From positions 34,816,575 to 34,880,574 of the forward strand of contig NC_049979.1 in the NCBI RefSeq assembly GCF_000003815.2: DNA of 64,000 nucleotides, in the 5' to 3' direction. A model generated the notes under the pieces. That model searched no databases. It saw only the letters and a program-made list of their open reading frames with translations, and was not told the origin of the DNA. The position numbers and the translations under genes were made by a program. How positions within the stretch are numbered: position 1 is the first letter of the stretch; each line of letters begins with the position of its first letter. The DNA is from Branchiostoma floridae (lineage: Eukaryota; Chordata; Leptocardii; Amphioxiformes; Branchiostomatidae). Positions 1 through 13,007 of the stretch are shown here, one piece after another.

Positions 1-127
1 ATACAGAAACTGAACCAAAATTTGTAACTTCCACGACCACAAACCTTCGCTTTTCGAGTACCGTGTTTCTAATTGAATGTTTTTTTTCCATTTGAATAAA
101 ATATATCTATCATCAGCTTTTTGCTTT

Positions 128-375
128 TGGTCAGACGTGGACAATGTGACACTGCACTCAAGTTAGTAACTTATTTTAACACTGCCACACACAAAGTACA
201 GACAGAAGGTAAGGGTAGTCTTTTACCTCCACGATCGAAGTCAGGTACCCATTTTTACACCCGGGTTAAGTGATGAAGGTCGCGTAAAGTACCTTTCCCA
301 AGGGCACAACGTCGGGGGCACGGTGAGTATTGAACTCGGAACCTCTAGATTCCGAGCCCAACACTCTACCAGTTA
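128..375 (-). repeat. tRNA-derived SINE copy
   Basis: Read on the minus strand, the 310-372 end looks like a tRNA head: an A-box-like stretch (TGGTAGAGTGTTGG) and a B-box-like GGTTCCGAGTTCAATAC. A body follows that recurs at 22775-22960 and 44535-44850 (shared core: GCACTGCACTCAAGTT on the plus strand). Three related copies in one window make a dispersed SINE the best reading. Copy ends are approximate. Confidence 0.6.
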
Positions 376-1091
376 CGGGACACACGACGAAGAAACATTG
401 GGAAAATTAATCTGTTTCACTCCCATAGCTGTGGCATGGAGTGAAATACATTTATTTACAGCCAGGGCTTACTCAGCAACTATTGGAATGTGCTCAACTG
501 ATACAGCTGTTTTCTGTGTTGAAAGGTTTCTCATGAGTAAAATGCTTGAAAGACACAGAATTACTAATTAGTGTGCCGACATCCCAGCAACCAAAGCTGT
601 GGACGAAACTAACAACAAGTGTGTTAACCTTCTAACAAAGGTCTACACAACAGTCTGTCACTTTTATAGTGGACAATTAAGATAAAACACAATTGGCAAG
701 ACAAATGGTCGAATGGTTCCCGGGGATTTGTTTGGATTGCCCTTTTATTCAACAACATTAGACCATAAGAAGTCCTGTTTTACCGAGAGAAAGCACTTGG
801 TAGCATGGTAGCATAATTCGCATTTTTTTAGTAGTAAATTAAATTGATGTTCAAGTAACATTTTGAATGACAAAATAATGCTTATTAACGTCTTGATGAC
901 CATCCCTTTTTGTAATGCTTGTAAACAAGCTATTTAGACTGAAAAAGAAAAGATTCCTTTGCTAAAAGTTACCCTGAATTAATACCGGAATGGACGAGTC
1001 CCGTACTTCAAATGTCAGATACTGTGTCAGGCAACCAATCAAAGGGCCTTTGCCTGCACCAGCCGGACGTGTTCGTCTCACAGTGGCAAAG
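376..1091. other. 5' flank of gene 1, no feature recognised
   Basis: AT-rich sequence without a convincing exon. The open frame at 323-571 runs out of the SINE and has no domain or splice support. The promoter and 5' UTR of the downstream gene presumably lie here, but I see no clear TATA box. Confidence 0.4.
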
Positions 1092-1746
1092 ATGCAGCGA
1101 TGTTTCCTTTTCCGCCTGTCGGTGGCCATGCTCGGAATCCAGCTGGCTCGTGGATGTATCCAACCCGCTGGGTACGTACCCTGGAGCATCTATGATCGTG
1201 TCCAGGCCGCTGACATGGTAGTGTGGGGTCGTGTGTTGGCCAAACATGGGCTCAATATACCTCCTTCAACTTCTTACACGGCTGAGGTGTCGTACGGCTG
1301 CCATATCCACGGGGATACCAAAGCTCTTACGGGTGGGTTCATGGTGACCAAGATGGGGTATGAGAACCCACAACAGTGCGTTCCTCACAGCGTCGACGTC
1401 GGCTCATACTACTTCTTCTTCCTCACGTACGGCGAGGAGGAGGTGCTGATTCCACAAGACATCAACATGCAGTCAGCGGTCATTCCAGACACCCCAGAGA
1501 ACAGACTTGAGTTTTCTGACTGCTGTGGATTCACCTTGTCTGTCTGCCGACCAGCTGCAGAGTCTCTGACAACCAGCCAACCGATGACCGTCCCTCAGAT
1601 AACCAGCCAACCACAAACCGTTTCTCGGACAACCAGTCATCCACAGACCACCCCTGGAGGAGCAACTATTAATATGACTTCCATGCACCAGACAGACAAT
1701 ATGATGACGACAACGGATATCACGGTTGGTGGCGCTGAACATCTCG
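1092..1746 (+). CDS. Exon 1: signal peptide, CCDC3-like domain, mucin-like linker
   Basis: Starts MQRCFLFRLSVAMLG, a hydrophobic leader ending before Cys22. The next ~130 residues hold motifs I recognise from vertebrate CCDC3, a secreted protein: an ADMVVWGRVLAKH strand, SYYFFFLTYGEE, an LIPQDIN segment and VIPDTPENR, plus paired cysteines. The CCDC3 coiled coil is absent; a linker with repeated TSQP/TSHP follows. The donor is ctcg|gttagt at 1746; a second donor at 1724 paired with acceptor 2401 is also in phase. Confidence 0.7.
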
Positions 1747-4700
1747 GTTAGTTCACCATCGCGGTTCTTCTCTGGCTGCGGTACATCTGGCGGTCTGAGA
1801 CAGCAATATACAGTCCATCTTTCACCAGAAAGACCACATTGGCAGGCAAATACTAGAACATTTAGCTCGCTCTCCTCCCCATGCAAAAAATGGGCCATTC
1901 GATATCAACCTTTTGCAGAAATGGACCATTCCAAATTGCAAATAGCCCCCAAATGAATTATTTTATTGGATGTTAATAAATAGATAAGTAGATTGGTTTG
2001 AGTACAGGAGCCCTGTGTATACGCTTCTATTCTAGAAATGACAAAAATACTCAAGGAAGTTCAAAACATCACGATTTTCAAGTAATGTAGGTCATGTGAA
2101 TGAAGTCCTGTATGCACCCCAAAGCGAACTTCGGGACATTTGGTTTCGATAGAGGATGTACATTTTTGGTCTGAAAATTGATCTGATGAGATCTAATGAA
2201 AGGAGATAGCAGAAGAAACACCAAGTAAAACCTGTAGTATGACATTATATCACAATATATTTCGCTCCCATATCTGTGATTGGAATGAAAAATAATGAAT
2301 AGCCAGATAACGTCTATTAGCAGACAATGCAAAGTTGTGCATGTATCTGACAGTGTGTTTTATGACTATGTAACTCCGTCATAATTCCCATTCCAGTCCA
2401 GGGTGACTTGTCCTGTAACTCGACCACCATGTGGGTCACCTTCAGCCGGGATGACCTGGTCCGCCATGATGTTACCAGCATGCACCTGCGCCACCCATCA
2501 TGCACTGCAGATGTCAATGGCACTCATGTGACCTTCATCTCGGCTCTTGACGACTGTGGGACAACAGTGGCGGTGAGCGACTCCAAACGTGTTCATCATC
2601 ATCGGTCACTGTGTTCTGCACCTACAGTCTTTGAAAAGTCCTAAAGCTGCATTCAGTCTTTCTTCACCTTTCTCGTGCGTTGCATTCTGCAAACTTTCTT
2701 AGCCCCTGGAGTTTCTTTACTGTTGTAGGAGGGGCTCTGCCTCTGTGCCTTAGGTATTTGTTTCAGCAAGCCGAGTAGATTGATACAATGTCTTCCCTTG
2801 TGTGTCTTGTATCTGTTGGAACCTAGTATTAAGAATTCAAGGGCTTTTGTGCAGGTGTGTTTTGTGGCATCCTAAGGATGTGTCCAAACATAGACCGCCT
2901 TAAATTGCTCGACATTTGCGGGGAGAGGTGTAGAGTTGCAGGTTTTGTATAGTATAGTATAGAGTGTCGTTAGTTACCATACTGTTTGACCATTGAAGAC
3001 CTGTGATCGCACGCAGATGTTTCAGACTCATGATCATAGTATTTTCAGGAAAACGACACAACCAACCGGATCATCTACACCAATGACGTTTTTGCGCCCT
3101 TGCTGCGCACTTCCACGGATGGAGATGACGTCATCAATAGGGACGAAGAGGACCGTTGGACATTCAACTGTCACTATGTCCGCGGTGATTCCGTAGGTGT
3201 CGGCCCCCTGTTTCCGGTACCATCTTCAAAGTAGGTGCCCCTTGAGCCTGTGTATAACTAAACAAAATGGCTTCTTTCTCGTAGGGGTGTCAAACAGTTC
3301 AACCAGAAGCTCAAATAATTATCTAAACAAATAAGTGATTCATGCATTTATTTATACCACCAGAGCTACATAAACAAATATTGTATCTATATGGCAATAA
3401 ATGGCATATACAAAAGACTGTCGTCGCAGCCCCCTCAGCTTTTTTTAAACACGCTTTTTAATGGCAACGTTTATTCCCCATGAATGGCCGCGACATCCTC
3501 AAGTGTTGGACTTATTTTCAAGCCACCACCAAAACAAAACAGCATTAAAAATCAAATTGTAAAGAGCTTTTGAATGTACAAAGGTTTTCAAGTTCATTGA
3601 GACTGATAGGGTGATGCTGAGAAATCATAAAAGCGATTAAAATGTGCCACAAATGTTTTGATACAGTGTATTATCCTTTTTTTTGCCGCGGACGGAAAGG
3701 AAAATCACACTTTCCATGAATAAAAGTATGATGTAGAACATAGAAAAGGTCCGCAGTTTGAAATTCAAGTTGATACACTGGTAAACATGTTTTTTAATGC
3801 CCCCCTCCCACAGTGTGGTGATTCTTCACGGTGACGGCTCCTTCACCTTCAGTATGAAGCTGTACCGGTCGGACCGCTTCTCTCAGCCGTACGCACAGGC
3901 GGACTTCCCTGTGGAGGTAAGAGCAGCAATGTTACAGTAGGATTTACCATACAATAAGAAAATCAGGTTTAACGTTTAAAAATGTTAGTGAACAGTATGT
4001 CAGCAGCCATCTAAAACTCCATTCACGCGTCATTCGTACACGATACTACGCATTCAAACTTTCCTGTAACTGTACACGTTAAAATGTATCGCAGACGAAG
4101 TCAGTGACAATCTTGCCTAATTTTCTAGCTGCTTAAATTCTTTCCTGTGCCCAGGTGACAGTGAAGGAAGACATATACTTCGGCATCTCGGTGGAAGCCG
4201 CTGTCTCCGGCCTGGTGCTGTTCGTGGAGAACTGCAAAGCGACGCCGTCCCCTACCCCTAGCAGCTCGACACAGTACTACATCTTACAGGACGGGTAGGA
4301 TTTTATCCTCTTGTACTTGTATTGCATTTGGCAGCCGTCACTGAGAAGCGTCGCCGCCCGAGGGTAGCAGGTCATTAGATAAGATACGCAATACACCCTA
4401 TTCCAGTTACGGAGGCCATTTTGGATTTTCCGGGGTCATTGCACCCAAACGAGGCTGTCTTTAATTAAAAGCATGTATTATATACGGTAGGTCATCTTCA
4501 GTGGTATTATTTTTGCCCCTCTAACTTGAATAGTTTGGACATTTAAAACTCGATTTCGGTCAAATTTTTCACAGTTCTTAGTGGGTGAGTTGAAAACATT
4601 GAGCATCAGTAAATCTCTACTTTTCATCGGTTAAACCACACAAACTCACAATAGAAAAACTTGCATTGATTTTGTTTTCCAACACTCCAGATGCCATCAG

Positions 4701-7700
4701 GACGGGACTCTTCAGGAGTTCGCAAACACCTCGTCTACTTCTGCACATTACGGGATCTCAGCATTCAAGTTCACCAACGAGTCACTGGTAAATCTTCCAT
4801 TTCCTCAGAGGTTTAAGCTTCTAACCAGTGTTAATGCTAATGAGTTGATGACTTTGACATGTACAATGTGACTATGTTAACGTTGACTGCCACCGAAGTG
4901 ATACACTGTACATGTAAATTCAAACTGTCTATAGTAAATGCTCAGGGGACTTACATGGTCACAGAAAATAGGTGAATAATATAAATGATAATATTCCTAT
5001 TACCAAGTACATTGTTGCTATTACTAAGACAATGCTGGAGTCAATGAAAAAAAAATCCACGGGAATGTCAAAAAGGTACAATGTACAATTATCATGCGGA
5101 GGCGGTCACTAGTATACATTTAAAACTGCACTAGTGACCACTTGTGCATCTTGGTCGTTTTTTTTCTACAGATAGATCAATGGCGATGCATATGTATTAA
5201 ATACCACTACATGTGTACGTACGTTAATAATTTTGTTACGAATTTCACCCAGCCATTCGTGTACCTGCACTGTGACGTCATGGTGTGTCTGGGGAACAAT
5301 CCCGGGTCCAGATGTGACCAGGGCTGCGTCAGCTCGCGCAGGAGCAGACGGGCTGCTGACGACGGCGTTGAGGAACGCGCCACCCTCGTCCAGGGTCCCG
5401 TCATCCTTGTTCCTGAGGAGATTTCGGACGGTAAGAAATTACTGAATATCTCATCAATACGTTTTCCACCTTCCCTGCCCTGTACTAAGTGTTCCAGACT
5501 TTTCCGTACTGCCCTAGGCTTGAGTAGCCACATGAGACACCGTCATCCACAAGCAGCAACGGAGGCTTGGTCTGATGACATGCACTTTAATGCTCGAGCG
5601 AATGCCGATGGACACTACATTAACACTCTCTTCAGTGCCCTTGTCCATGGATTGTTTGTCTTGGTTCCTGGGTGGAGGGGGGGGGGCTTCAGTCATTTGT
5701 GCTTCTCCATTGAAGATGATGATGATAGTGATTATGTTCGTCAATCATAGACGCTGATTTCTGTACTTCAACATATCTCTCCCAGTATGCACTGAAAGCT
5801 GTCACCTGCACGCTACCTGCAGCCCCTCCACACGCAAATGTGTGTGCCGACCGGGCTGGGTTGGAGACGGTGTCCACTGCCAGGGTAAGTACTGACTGGA
5901 ATCGTTTAGGTGATGATAGCTAGTGACCCTGATTTGTGTTGGGGCTAAACTAGTATACACCTTTCTCACGCGGCGGTCAGGATAGATCTAAAACGAGTTC
6001 AATGTGGCAAACAAAAGGCTGTCCATCATAATTAGCAGTTCGACCAATGGTAGCCTGCCAATTAGGAAATCGACCAATAAGTGAATGGCTGCAAATTCGT
6101 TAAAAATTTACATTATCATGTTTTTATTTTGCATCTCTTAATGGACTGTGGGGTCAGTCTACACTACTTTAAATTGCCACATCTTTCGGTGCATAACACT
6201 TCTTGTAATATTTATTATTCTATCTTATATCATGAAAATTTGTGTGGTTTGGGGGAAAACTAAATGGGACCTGATTTTAGAAATAGGTTTTGTCTGTTTG
6301 CCTCATTGACCTCTTCTTCGATCTATCATGGCCGCCGCGTGAGAAAGGTGTATAGACTACGGAGAAGCAGCTGCTGGCATGTGCAGCGACAGGAGTCATA
6401 TAGGTCAGGCATAGACAGGTAATATGTCAAAGGTGAAGGTCCCTGACATGTAAATTGTTCTCGTCTCGACCATTGTCTGAATTTGTTCAGACGTGCCTCA
6501 TTGGCCAATACCTTTGGCATGTAACGCACAATTCCAGCACATGCGTACACGTACATGGGCTTATTGCATGAACCCTAAGAGTTAGGGTTGTTTTGTAATG
6601 TATGTAATTATCTCAAATTCCACTTGTAAAGTTTAAATCCTCGTGACCTATCGGAAAGTATTGATAGAGTATCACATAATACATCCTATACTTTTGCATA
6701 ACAATATTCGGAGCCTTAAATGTAGGCAATATATAAGACGTCTCAGATAGAATCCACTGTCTTTCGTGAGTGACTAGGACTGTATTTTCATCACATGCAT
6801 GTTAAAATCGTCCTCGACGTATATAGGATATAGAGTATGTTTTCGAATCTTAGAAACTTAGATGACAATACATTGATATAATGTACAAGCCTTCATGTAC
6901 TTATGTATTGTTAAGAAATATGTACAAGTAGTAAGCAGTCTTCACCCCTTCAGATTTTGATGAGTGCACGATCGTGTCCTGTGGTGCCCGTCAGCGTTGC
7001 GTGAACACACCGGGAAGTTACGTATGCGAGTGTGTTCCCGGCTTCATGGATGTGGGCGGGGTCTGCCAAGGTAAGGTGGATGACCCGAATCCTGGCAGAT
7101 ACGTACTGGGACTTTTCAGTATTTTTGGCGGATGCAGGTGGATCCGACATCGGACATGGTTATTCACCATCCGCAAAATAATGAAAAATCCGTCCGTATT
7201 TGCCAGAATCCGATGCCATTTCGTGCAGTGATGTGACTTGAATAATTTATAAAGTGAACGTGTCAGTGAGTTACTTTCTCAGACACACTCAATATAGTTA
7301 CACAGGATGATGACTGGTCATAACCAGAATCCATGCCAAAGTTTTAAATATCCTCTGATGAGTTTGTTAACAATGCCACAGAAACATTCGGCCCATAACG
7401 ACGCAAAGTCAGCGCATTGTCGGATGAAATCTGTATCTTAGCACGGTGCTAGTTCTGGGAATTTGAACGAATAAAAGGTTACATAGGATTAGCATTAGAT
7501 GGTCTTGATCACTATGACAATATTGTTTCCAGCCGCCCATGCGTACCGTTCCACATGCCGCCTATTCGCCAGGAGCTTTTCGGAGGCACTGGACGATCCG
7601 AAGAGCCAGGAGTATATGGATCTGGTTGAAGAGGTCGTCAGCACGGTAATTTTGATAATGCTGTCTTCGTATATGGTAGAGGCCTCCTCTCTCAGGGATA

Positions 7701-10700
7701 GCTTCAAATGGATAACGATTTACGTAAACAGTCCGTACCGAATGGTCTATGTGAGAAAGTCGTTGGCTGGCTGGTCAATTGGTTGGTTGTATGGTTGGTT
7801 GTTTGGTTTGCTTGTTTGTTTGGTTAGTTGGTTGGTATGGTTAGTTCCAGGTTGGTATGGTTGGTTGGTATGGTTGGTTGGTAAATCGCTGTCATTATTA
7901 TCCCCATCAGCTGGGATCTCTGTACCAACAGACAAGTCTGGCAGGAGACTTTCTCGGCGTCAAGGTCATCGACTTCCGACAGGGCAGCGTCATCGTGGAT
8001 CACGTGATTAACATCCGGGCCTCTGCAGCCTTCTCTCCCGCGATGACGTCAGAGGAGTTCAAGGTCCAGGTGAAGAAATCAAACGGAACAGCCTTGCTTA
8101 TCGACACGGAGGGCATCGCAATCACGGGTGAAATATGATATTTTTCATAAATATATTTCCAGGCTCTGCATCCATAAAGAAGTCAAGAAACCCAGCAAGC
8201 CTGGTAAGTAAGTGACTTCTTGGTCAGGATGCCAACATGTTTTTAAAAAAAGTTAGATTAAAAGCAATACAGTTGATTCTAAAAGCATCAGCCACTTCAA
8301 ATAGGACAGCATACCAGAAATATCAAATATTGATCTCGTTTGCATCAAGTCATATTTTTTATATCTAATTTTAAGGAAAGTCAAAAATACAGTGGTAAAG
8401 TGGTCACCGCGAAAACCGCGAACATAAAACCACCGCGAATATTTCTACATGTACAGTGTTCTCATTCACATTCTCAGATTATGATGAGTGCTCTGATCCG
8501 GAGAAGACCGACTGCTCCCCGCACGCCGCCTGTCTCAACACGGAGGGCTCCTTCTCCTGCAGCTGCATCATGGGATACCAGGACAAGTCCCCGGATGAGG
8601 CCTCACGGCCAGGGAGGGTCTGTGAACTGGAAGGTAGTCTTAGCAATGTCCTGAATAGGCCAACCTCACATTACCAAACAGTGGCCTGGCCGAGTTAGGG
8701 CACCGAGTGTACGTGTAAGGAGCCCCGGTAGAAATAGAATGGTATCCAGGCTACGGCCGGGCAGCTTTCGGGAACGAAAAGTATGATATAAAAGACACAA
8801 AACTGCACGGTCAAAAGAGTTGTCATTATTTGTGTATATTTATATTTCAGCCATACATAGTATGGTGAAATATATGGTATTCGTAATGTTTCTTCTTTCT
8901 TTCTTTCTCCTGTCAAATCTTCAAAGTGATTCATCTCCGCCGTTCCTGGACCGAATGACCTGGAATTTGGCACAGGGGTAGAATGGGCCAATACCTTGAT
9001 GTTTTTTTCTCAGTTTTTTCATATCTGCCTCTAAAATGATTTTATTGAGATTTTTTGGTCAATTTTAGACCAAAACTGTATATTTTGGCCCCTGTACCCT
9101 GGTATTACAACCAAATGAGCTGAAATTTGACAGAGATGTGCCTTGATAATGCCCCCATATAAATTCGATAACACTTTTGGTGTACACTACAACAAAATGC
9201 TTATTTTTGCGATTTTTTGACCAATTTTTGACCAAAAAGGGACACTTTTGGCCCCTGTACCCTGGTATTACAACCAAATGAGCTGAAATTTGACAGAGAT
9301 GTGCCTTGATAATGCCCCCATATAAATTCAATAACACTTTTGGTGTACAGTACAACAAAATGCTTATTTTTGCGATTTTTTGACCAATTTTTGGCCAAAA
9401 AAGGACACTTTTGGCTCCTGTACCTTGGTATTGCAACCGAATGAGCTGAAATTTGACACAGATGTGCCTTGATAATCCCTTCATATAAATTCAATAACAC
9501 TTTTGGTGTACAGTGCAACAAAATGCTTATTTTTGCGATTTTTGGCCAATTTTTGACCAAAAAAGGACACTTTTGGCTCCTGTACCCTGGTATTACAGTT
9601 AAATGACCTGAAATTTGGTATAGATAGGCATTAGATACTTGGTAACAAGATTCAAGTAAAATTTTTGACATAAACAACTTTAAAATGATTAATTTTGGCA
9701 CTTTTCTGAGGGGAAATTTGTTTTCTTTTGGCCTCCTGACGTGACCTTCCGTGACCCCGCACAGAGCCACACCTGTGCGCGTCAGCCGGAGAGTTAATTG
9801 AATCAAAGACCTAGCCAATCAGCGAAGAGGAGGCCAAAGGCTAATTAATATTCATAAGCGGGGCCTCATGATCCCGTATATAGCAGTGTTCCCGCCAGGG
9901 GGAGCGAAGCCCGCCTAAGGCTCTCGCATTTTAGACTATTCAGAAGGCTTTATATTGTATCAGTTCTTAGGGGCATATCTATGATAATCGCAGCAGTCAC
10001 TTAACTTCTCTTCAGGAGTTTAGCGTAACACTATTTCAGGTCAAACCGTCAAAGGCAACTAAAAACAAACTTTAACATTACTGAGTTCAACAGTACTTAT
10101 AACTTGTTATCCGAAGTTGAAACGCTAGCGATGGTATTTTCGCTGCGCTGTTAGCTCCGTGCGACTGTTGTTGACGGTCTTATAACGGTATATTTTGCAC
10201 CCCTGTACCCTGGTATGAGTAACACTTGGTATAGATAGGCATAAGATAGTTGGTAAAATGATCCAAGTAAAATTTTTGGCATAAAGTACTGTAAAAGGCT
10301 TAATTACAGCACTTTTTTTTAGGGGAAATTGGTTTTCTTTCGTTCTCCATGCCATGACCTTTCGGACGTTCACCCCACAGAGCCGACATCTGCACCTACG
10401 TCTAGCCGGCAGGAAGAGTTAATTCAATTAATAGTTCAGCCAATCAGCGAAGAGGAAAGCGAAGGCTAATTAATATTCATAAGCGGGACCACACAATACG
10501 TTAACTTGAAGACTCAGGCCGTACAGACTTCTCGCCAGGATTTTTTCAAAGCGTCGGACAGGGGTCCGGGGGCCGCCGAATGTCCCTGGCGGGGTCCAGG
10601 GGCAGGGCCACTGTGGGGGGGACCCAGGTGGGCGAAGCCCCCCCGGAAGCTCTTGCATTTTAGACTATTGAGAAGGCTTCTTTTATCAGTTTTTTAGGGC

Positions 10701-12922
10701 CATATCTACGATAATCGTAGCAGTCACTTACTTCTCTTCAGCAGTTTGACTTTAAAATATTTCGGGTCAAAGCTTCAAAGACAACTAAAACCTCATAAAC
10801 AACAAACTTTACTTAGCTCAACAGTATACAAAAATATTGTACGGGTTGCCATCCTTAGTTGAAGCGCTTATTTATAGCGCTAGTATCTTCGCTGCGCCGT
10901 TAGCCGCCGTGCGACTTTTGTTGACGGTCTGATATCCCTACGTCGCCGCCTCGCTGATATTCCCACGGACATGTTTCAAGAAAAATACCCAGCAAAAAAC
11001 GCTGTTCTGCGTCAAATTCTATTCTATAAAACATGTGGGACTCAGTGTTACAGTCTAAATATTTTGCAGAAGCACCGCTGTAGGAAAGAAGGTCCAAGCA
11101 ATGTAAAGCATCACGTAGCATGATGTTCGCTGTCAACTGGCACACAGCACATGACTGTTTGAAACTCTAAGTCTAATCAACAGCCGTGTTTGATTGATAG
11201 CCGGCGGTCCTTTGATGAAGTCGGCGAAAGGTGCGTTAGTTAGAAAATCTGCGTTTAGTTTTGATACGTAATTATAAGTTAGACAGTGGCGAGAATGATT
11301 ATTTTCTCATCAATATTTCTCTTCAGAATTATTTGAACTTAATTGTACATCTAAACAATTGGCTTACCTGTGCAATGTTTATATGATTAATGATCAGTGT
11401 ACTGAAATCATGTGTAACGTATGGCTCCTAGTCAATAGATCAGCATTTTCTCTATAGTGACCACCTGTCTATAGTGGCCACATTTCCTAGTGCTGTTGTT
11501 GTTTGACATAAACTTTGAACATTTAAATTGTAAGTAACTTTAAACTGCCAGAGTTTCAGCCCAATAAAACACTCTCAGCGCCAGGGTATGAACAGACTGA
11601 CCAGACAGACGAAAATAAATCCTCGAACAAGGTTCAATCGTATCTTCCGGGTCTGGCAGGAAGTTGTTAAACTAAAATAAGAATAGGCTCGATGGCTGAT
11701 TGCATACAAAGTAAAACAGTTTAACAGTTTTACAGCTTGAAGAAAACAAACGCTCCTACAGTACCTGCACCTGCTTGATAATTATTAAATCGTATGCCCT
11801 ACTTGAATAAAAAAAGTTCACTGCAATAATTAATGTGCCCACATCACAAGGAGCTTATACTTTTTTAAACTTACACCTAGTTATCGTACTGAAAATTGTT
11901 AATGACATTACATGAAGTCATTCAACAATTTTCAGTCATGATGAAAATTTTCTGAATGGAAGGTGTGATTATTGTCATTTTCTGAAAAATAGAAGCAAGC
12001 TCTGTTTTTACCTGGAATCAATTCACAATACCAGTCCACTGTGGGGGATAATGTACTGTTAAGAGGATGTTCCGTTTTTGCGCAGGGGTGATTTGGAACA
12101 GTCCAATGTTGCGTGGGAAGGGGTATGGCTGAAATATGCTGTATTTGCTCTTAAGCAAATGTCGGCCTTTCTAGTTTTACGTATACATTTCAATACAAAC
12201 AAACCGGCCTGGTACTGGTTTGGAAAGGTGACGTTAGCAGTATTATAGCTGATGTTATTTTTTTACGCAACCAAACGTGGACTTCAGTCATTTCATTTGT
12301 AGATTCATACCTGAATACCCTTTGGTTGTTTTCTGTAGCAGGTGCCTCAGACAGCTGGATCATCCCGGCAGCGGCAGGTGCTTCAGCTGTAGCAGCTATC
12401 GTCCTGATCGCCATTGCAACCGTCACGTGTCTGTACCGTACTAAGCGCGAGAAGCGGTTCAAGGATGTGGAAGGTTAGAAGTGAAAACTTCTTGGATTTT
12501 TACATCTAACGTAATGTAGTCTTACTACGCTTACGTATACAGTTTAACATCTATGTCTTCATAACAGTTATGTCAATGATAACTTTACCATATTTTAAAA
12601 GAAATTGGGAACACAAACATTACATTTCTAAAAGTGTATACCGTTGCCGAAAATAATTTCATCAGGTTGGTAGATCATAGGATATAGGAAGAAGCTCTGA
12701 TGGGAAGATGTCTGACAGGCATCGAAACGTCAGCTAAGGTGAGATTAGCTCCTGTATACCGTTAAACTTTCAACGCGTTTGTTACTACCAAATAGTGTTT
12801 GGTTACATTTTCGCGTTTCTACGGTTTCAGGGCACAACAATCTTGCTTTTGTGGGCGTCACCAACCAGCCAACGGAGACTGTCAGCAGCGCCCCCTGTCG
12901 GGATTGTGACAGCAGCCTCTAG
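1092..12922 (+). CDS. CCDC3-like / ZP / EGF / SEA / EGF type I membrane protein
   Basis: Model of 14 exons: 1092-1746, 2397-2572, 3049-3230, 3814-3916, 4155-4294, 4691-4787, 5253-5430, 5786-5884, 6954-7070, 7533-7645, 7911-8127, 8478-8633, 12342-12473 and 12831-12922. All junctions are GT-AG with matching phase and the total is 2457 nt (818 aa plus TAG). Order: signal peptide 1-20; CCDC3-like domain about 22-152; Thr/Ser/Pro linker 155-218; ZP module about 222-476; furin-like RRSRR at 480-484; EGF 512-543; EGF-Ca 544-582; SEA 583-692 with GSVIV at 645-649; EGF-Ca 693-744; membrane helix about 751-776; 40-residue tail. The ATG at 1092 is chosen because it starts the signal peptide; an upstream in-frame ATG (990) would bury it. 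ZP modules polymerise into extracellular matrices. Here cleavage at RRSRR would free the ZP part, and SEA autoproteolysis could split the stalk. No named orthologue is claimed. Confidence 0.85.
2397..5430 (+). CDS. Exons 2-7: zona pellucida module and cleavage site
   Basis: Six exons encode a ZP module. The ZP-N half has DLSCNSTTMWVTF, a conserved disulfide pattern and DDCGTTV, followed by NRIIYTNDVF and FNCHY. The ZP-C half has VVILHGDGSFTFSMKLY, EDIYFGISV, LFVENCKATP, CHQDGTL, FKFTNE and VYLHCDVMVC. The end is RCDQGCVSSRRSRR, a Cys-rich end plus a furin-type site of the kind ZP proteins need for secretion and polymerisation. In most ZP proteins this site is followed directly by a membrane or GPI anchor; here four further modules come first. 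Confidence 0.9.
5786..8633 (+). CDS. Exons 8-12: EGF, EGF-Ca, SEA, EGF-Ca stalk
   Basis: Exon 8 has a six-Cys EGF (CTESC...CVCRPGWVGDGVHC). Exons 9 and 12 are calcium-type EGFs opening DFDEC and DYDEC, each with a central N-T-x-G-S-[YF] motif. Exons 10-11 form a SEA domain: SFSEALDDPKSQEY helix, then FLGVKVIDFRQGSVIVDH, where G-S is the usual autoproteolysis point. All EGF exons are phase 1-1, so they could have been shuffled in as cassettes. Confidence 0.85.
8634..9590. repeat. 163-bp tandem repeat in intron 12, plus a transposon scrap
   Basis: About 8738-8870 is an incomplete relative of the inverted-repeat element at 49863-50056 (shared CCGGGCAGCTTTCG and a following AT-rich core). From about 9080 to 9590 a unit of about 163 bp repeats: CCTGTACCCTGG or a variant begins at 9091, 9254, 9417 and 9579. 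Long open frames on the minus strand are a by-product of the repeat. Confidence 0.75.
9590..10931. repeat. Tandemly duplicated intronic element, two diverged copies
   Basis: About 9590-10184 and 10200-10931 are diverged copies of one sequence. Shared landmarks in order are CCTGGTAT near the start, AGCCAATCAGCGAAGAGG, GCTAATTAATATTCATAAGCG, CATTTTAGACTATT, ATAATCGCAGCAGTCACTTA (or variant) and GTTGACGGTCT at the end. No protein or terminal inverted repeat is visible. A non-autonomous mobile element is possible. Confidence 0.65.
10932..12341. other. Rest of intron 12; one dispersed-repeat scrap
   Basis: The stretch around 11400-11510 (CTATAGTGACCACCTGTCTATAGTGGCC region) recurs at 41100-41190 and, less well, at 40745-40870, so it is a dispersed repeat. 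Nothing else is recognisable. The intron ends at acceptor 12341 before the membrane-helix exon. Confidence 0.5.
12342..12922 (+). CDS. Exons 13-14: membrane helix and cytoplasmic tail
   Basis: Exon 13 encodes SWIIPAAAGASAVAAIVLIA, continuing to TCLYRTKREKR, one membrane helix followed by a basic stop-transfer stretch. Exon 14 adds the last residues of a short tail with an NNLAFVGVTNQP segment and ends at TAG 12920-12922. No cytoplasmic domain is recognised. Confidence 0.85.
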
Positions 12923-13006
12923 ATTCCAAAGACGTTATATGAGAGATTCTGAAGATTTTTGTTACCTCCGTTAAAATGGAGGTCATGTTTTCATTTGGCT
13001 TGTCTT

Positions 13007-13007
<1 letters not shown>

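Noticed and set aside
5142-5252. N-terminal extension of the ZP exon frame upstream of 5253
   Set aside because: A good acceptor (CACCCAG) at 5252 gives the phase required by the previous exon; upstream residues do not fit a ZP module.
9065-9818. Long minus-strand frames with HLCQISAH repeats
   Set aside because: Translation of the 163-bp tandem repeat inside an intron of gene 1.
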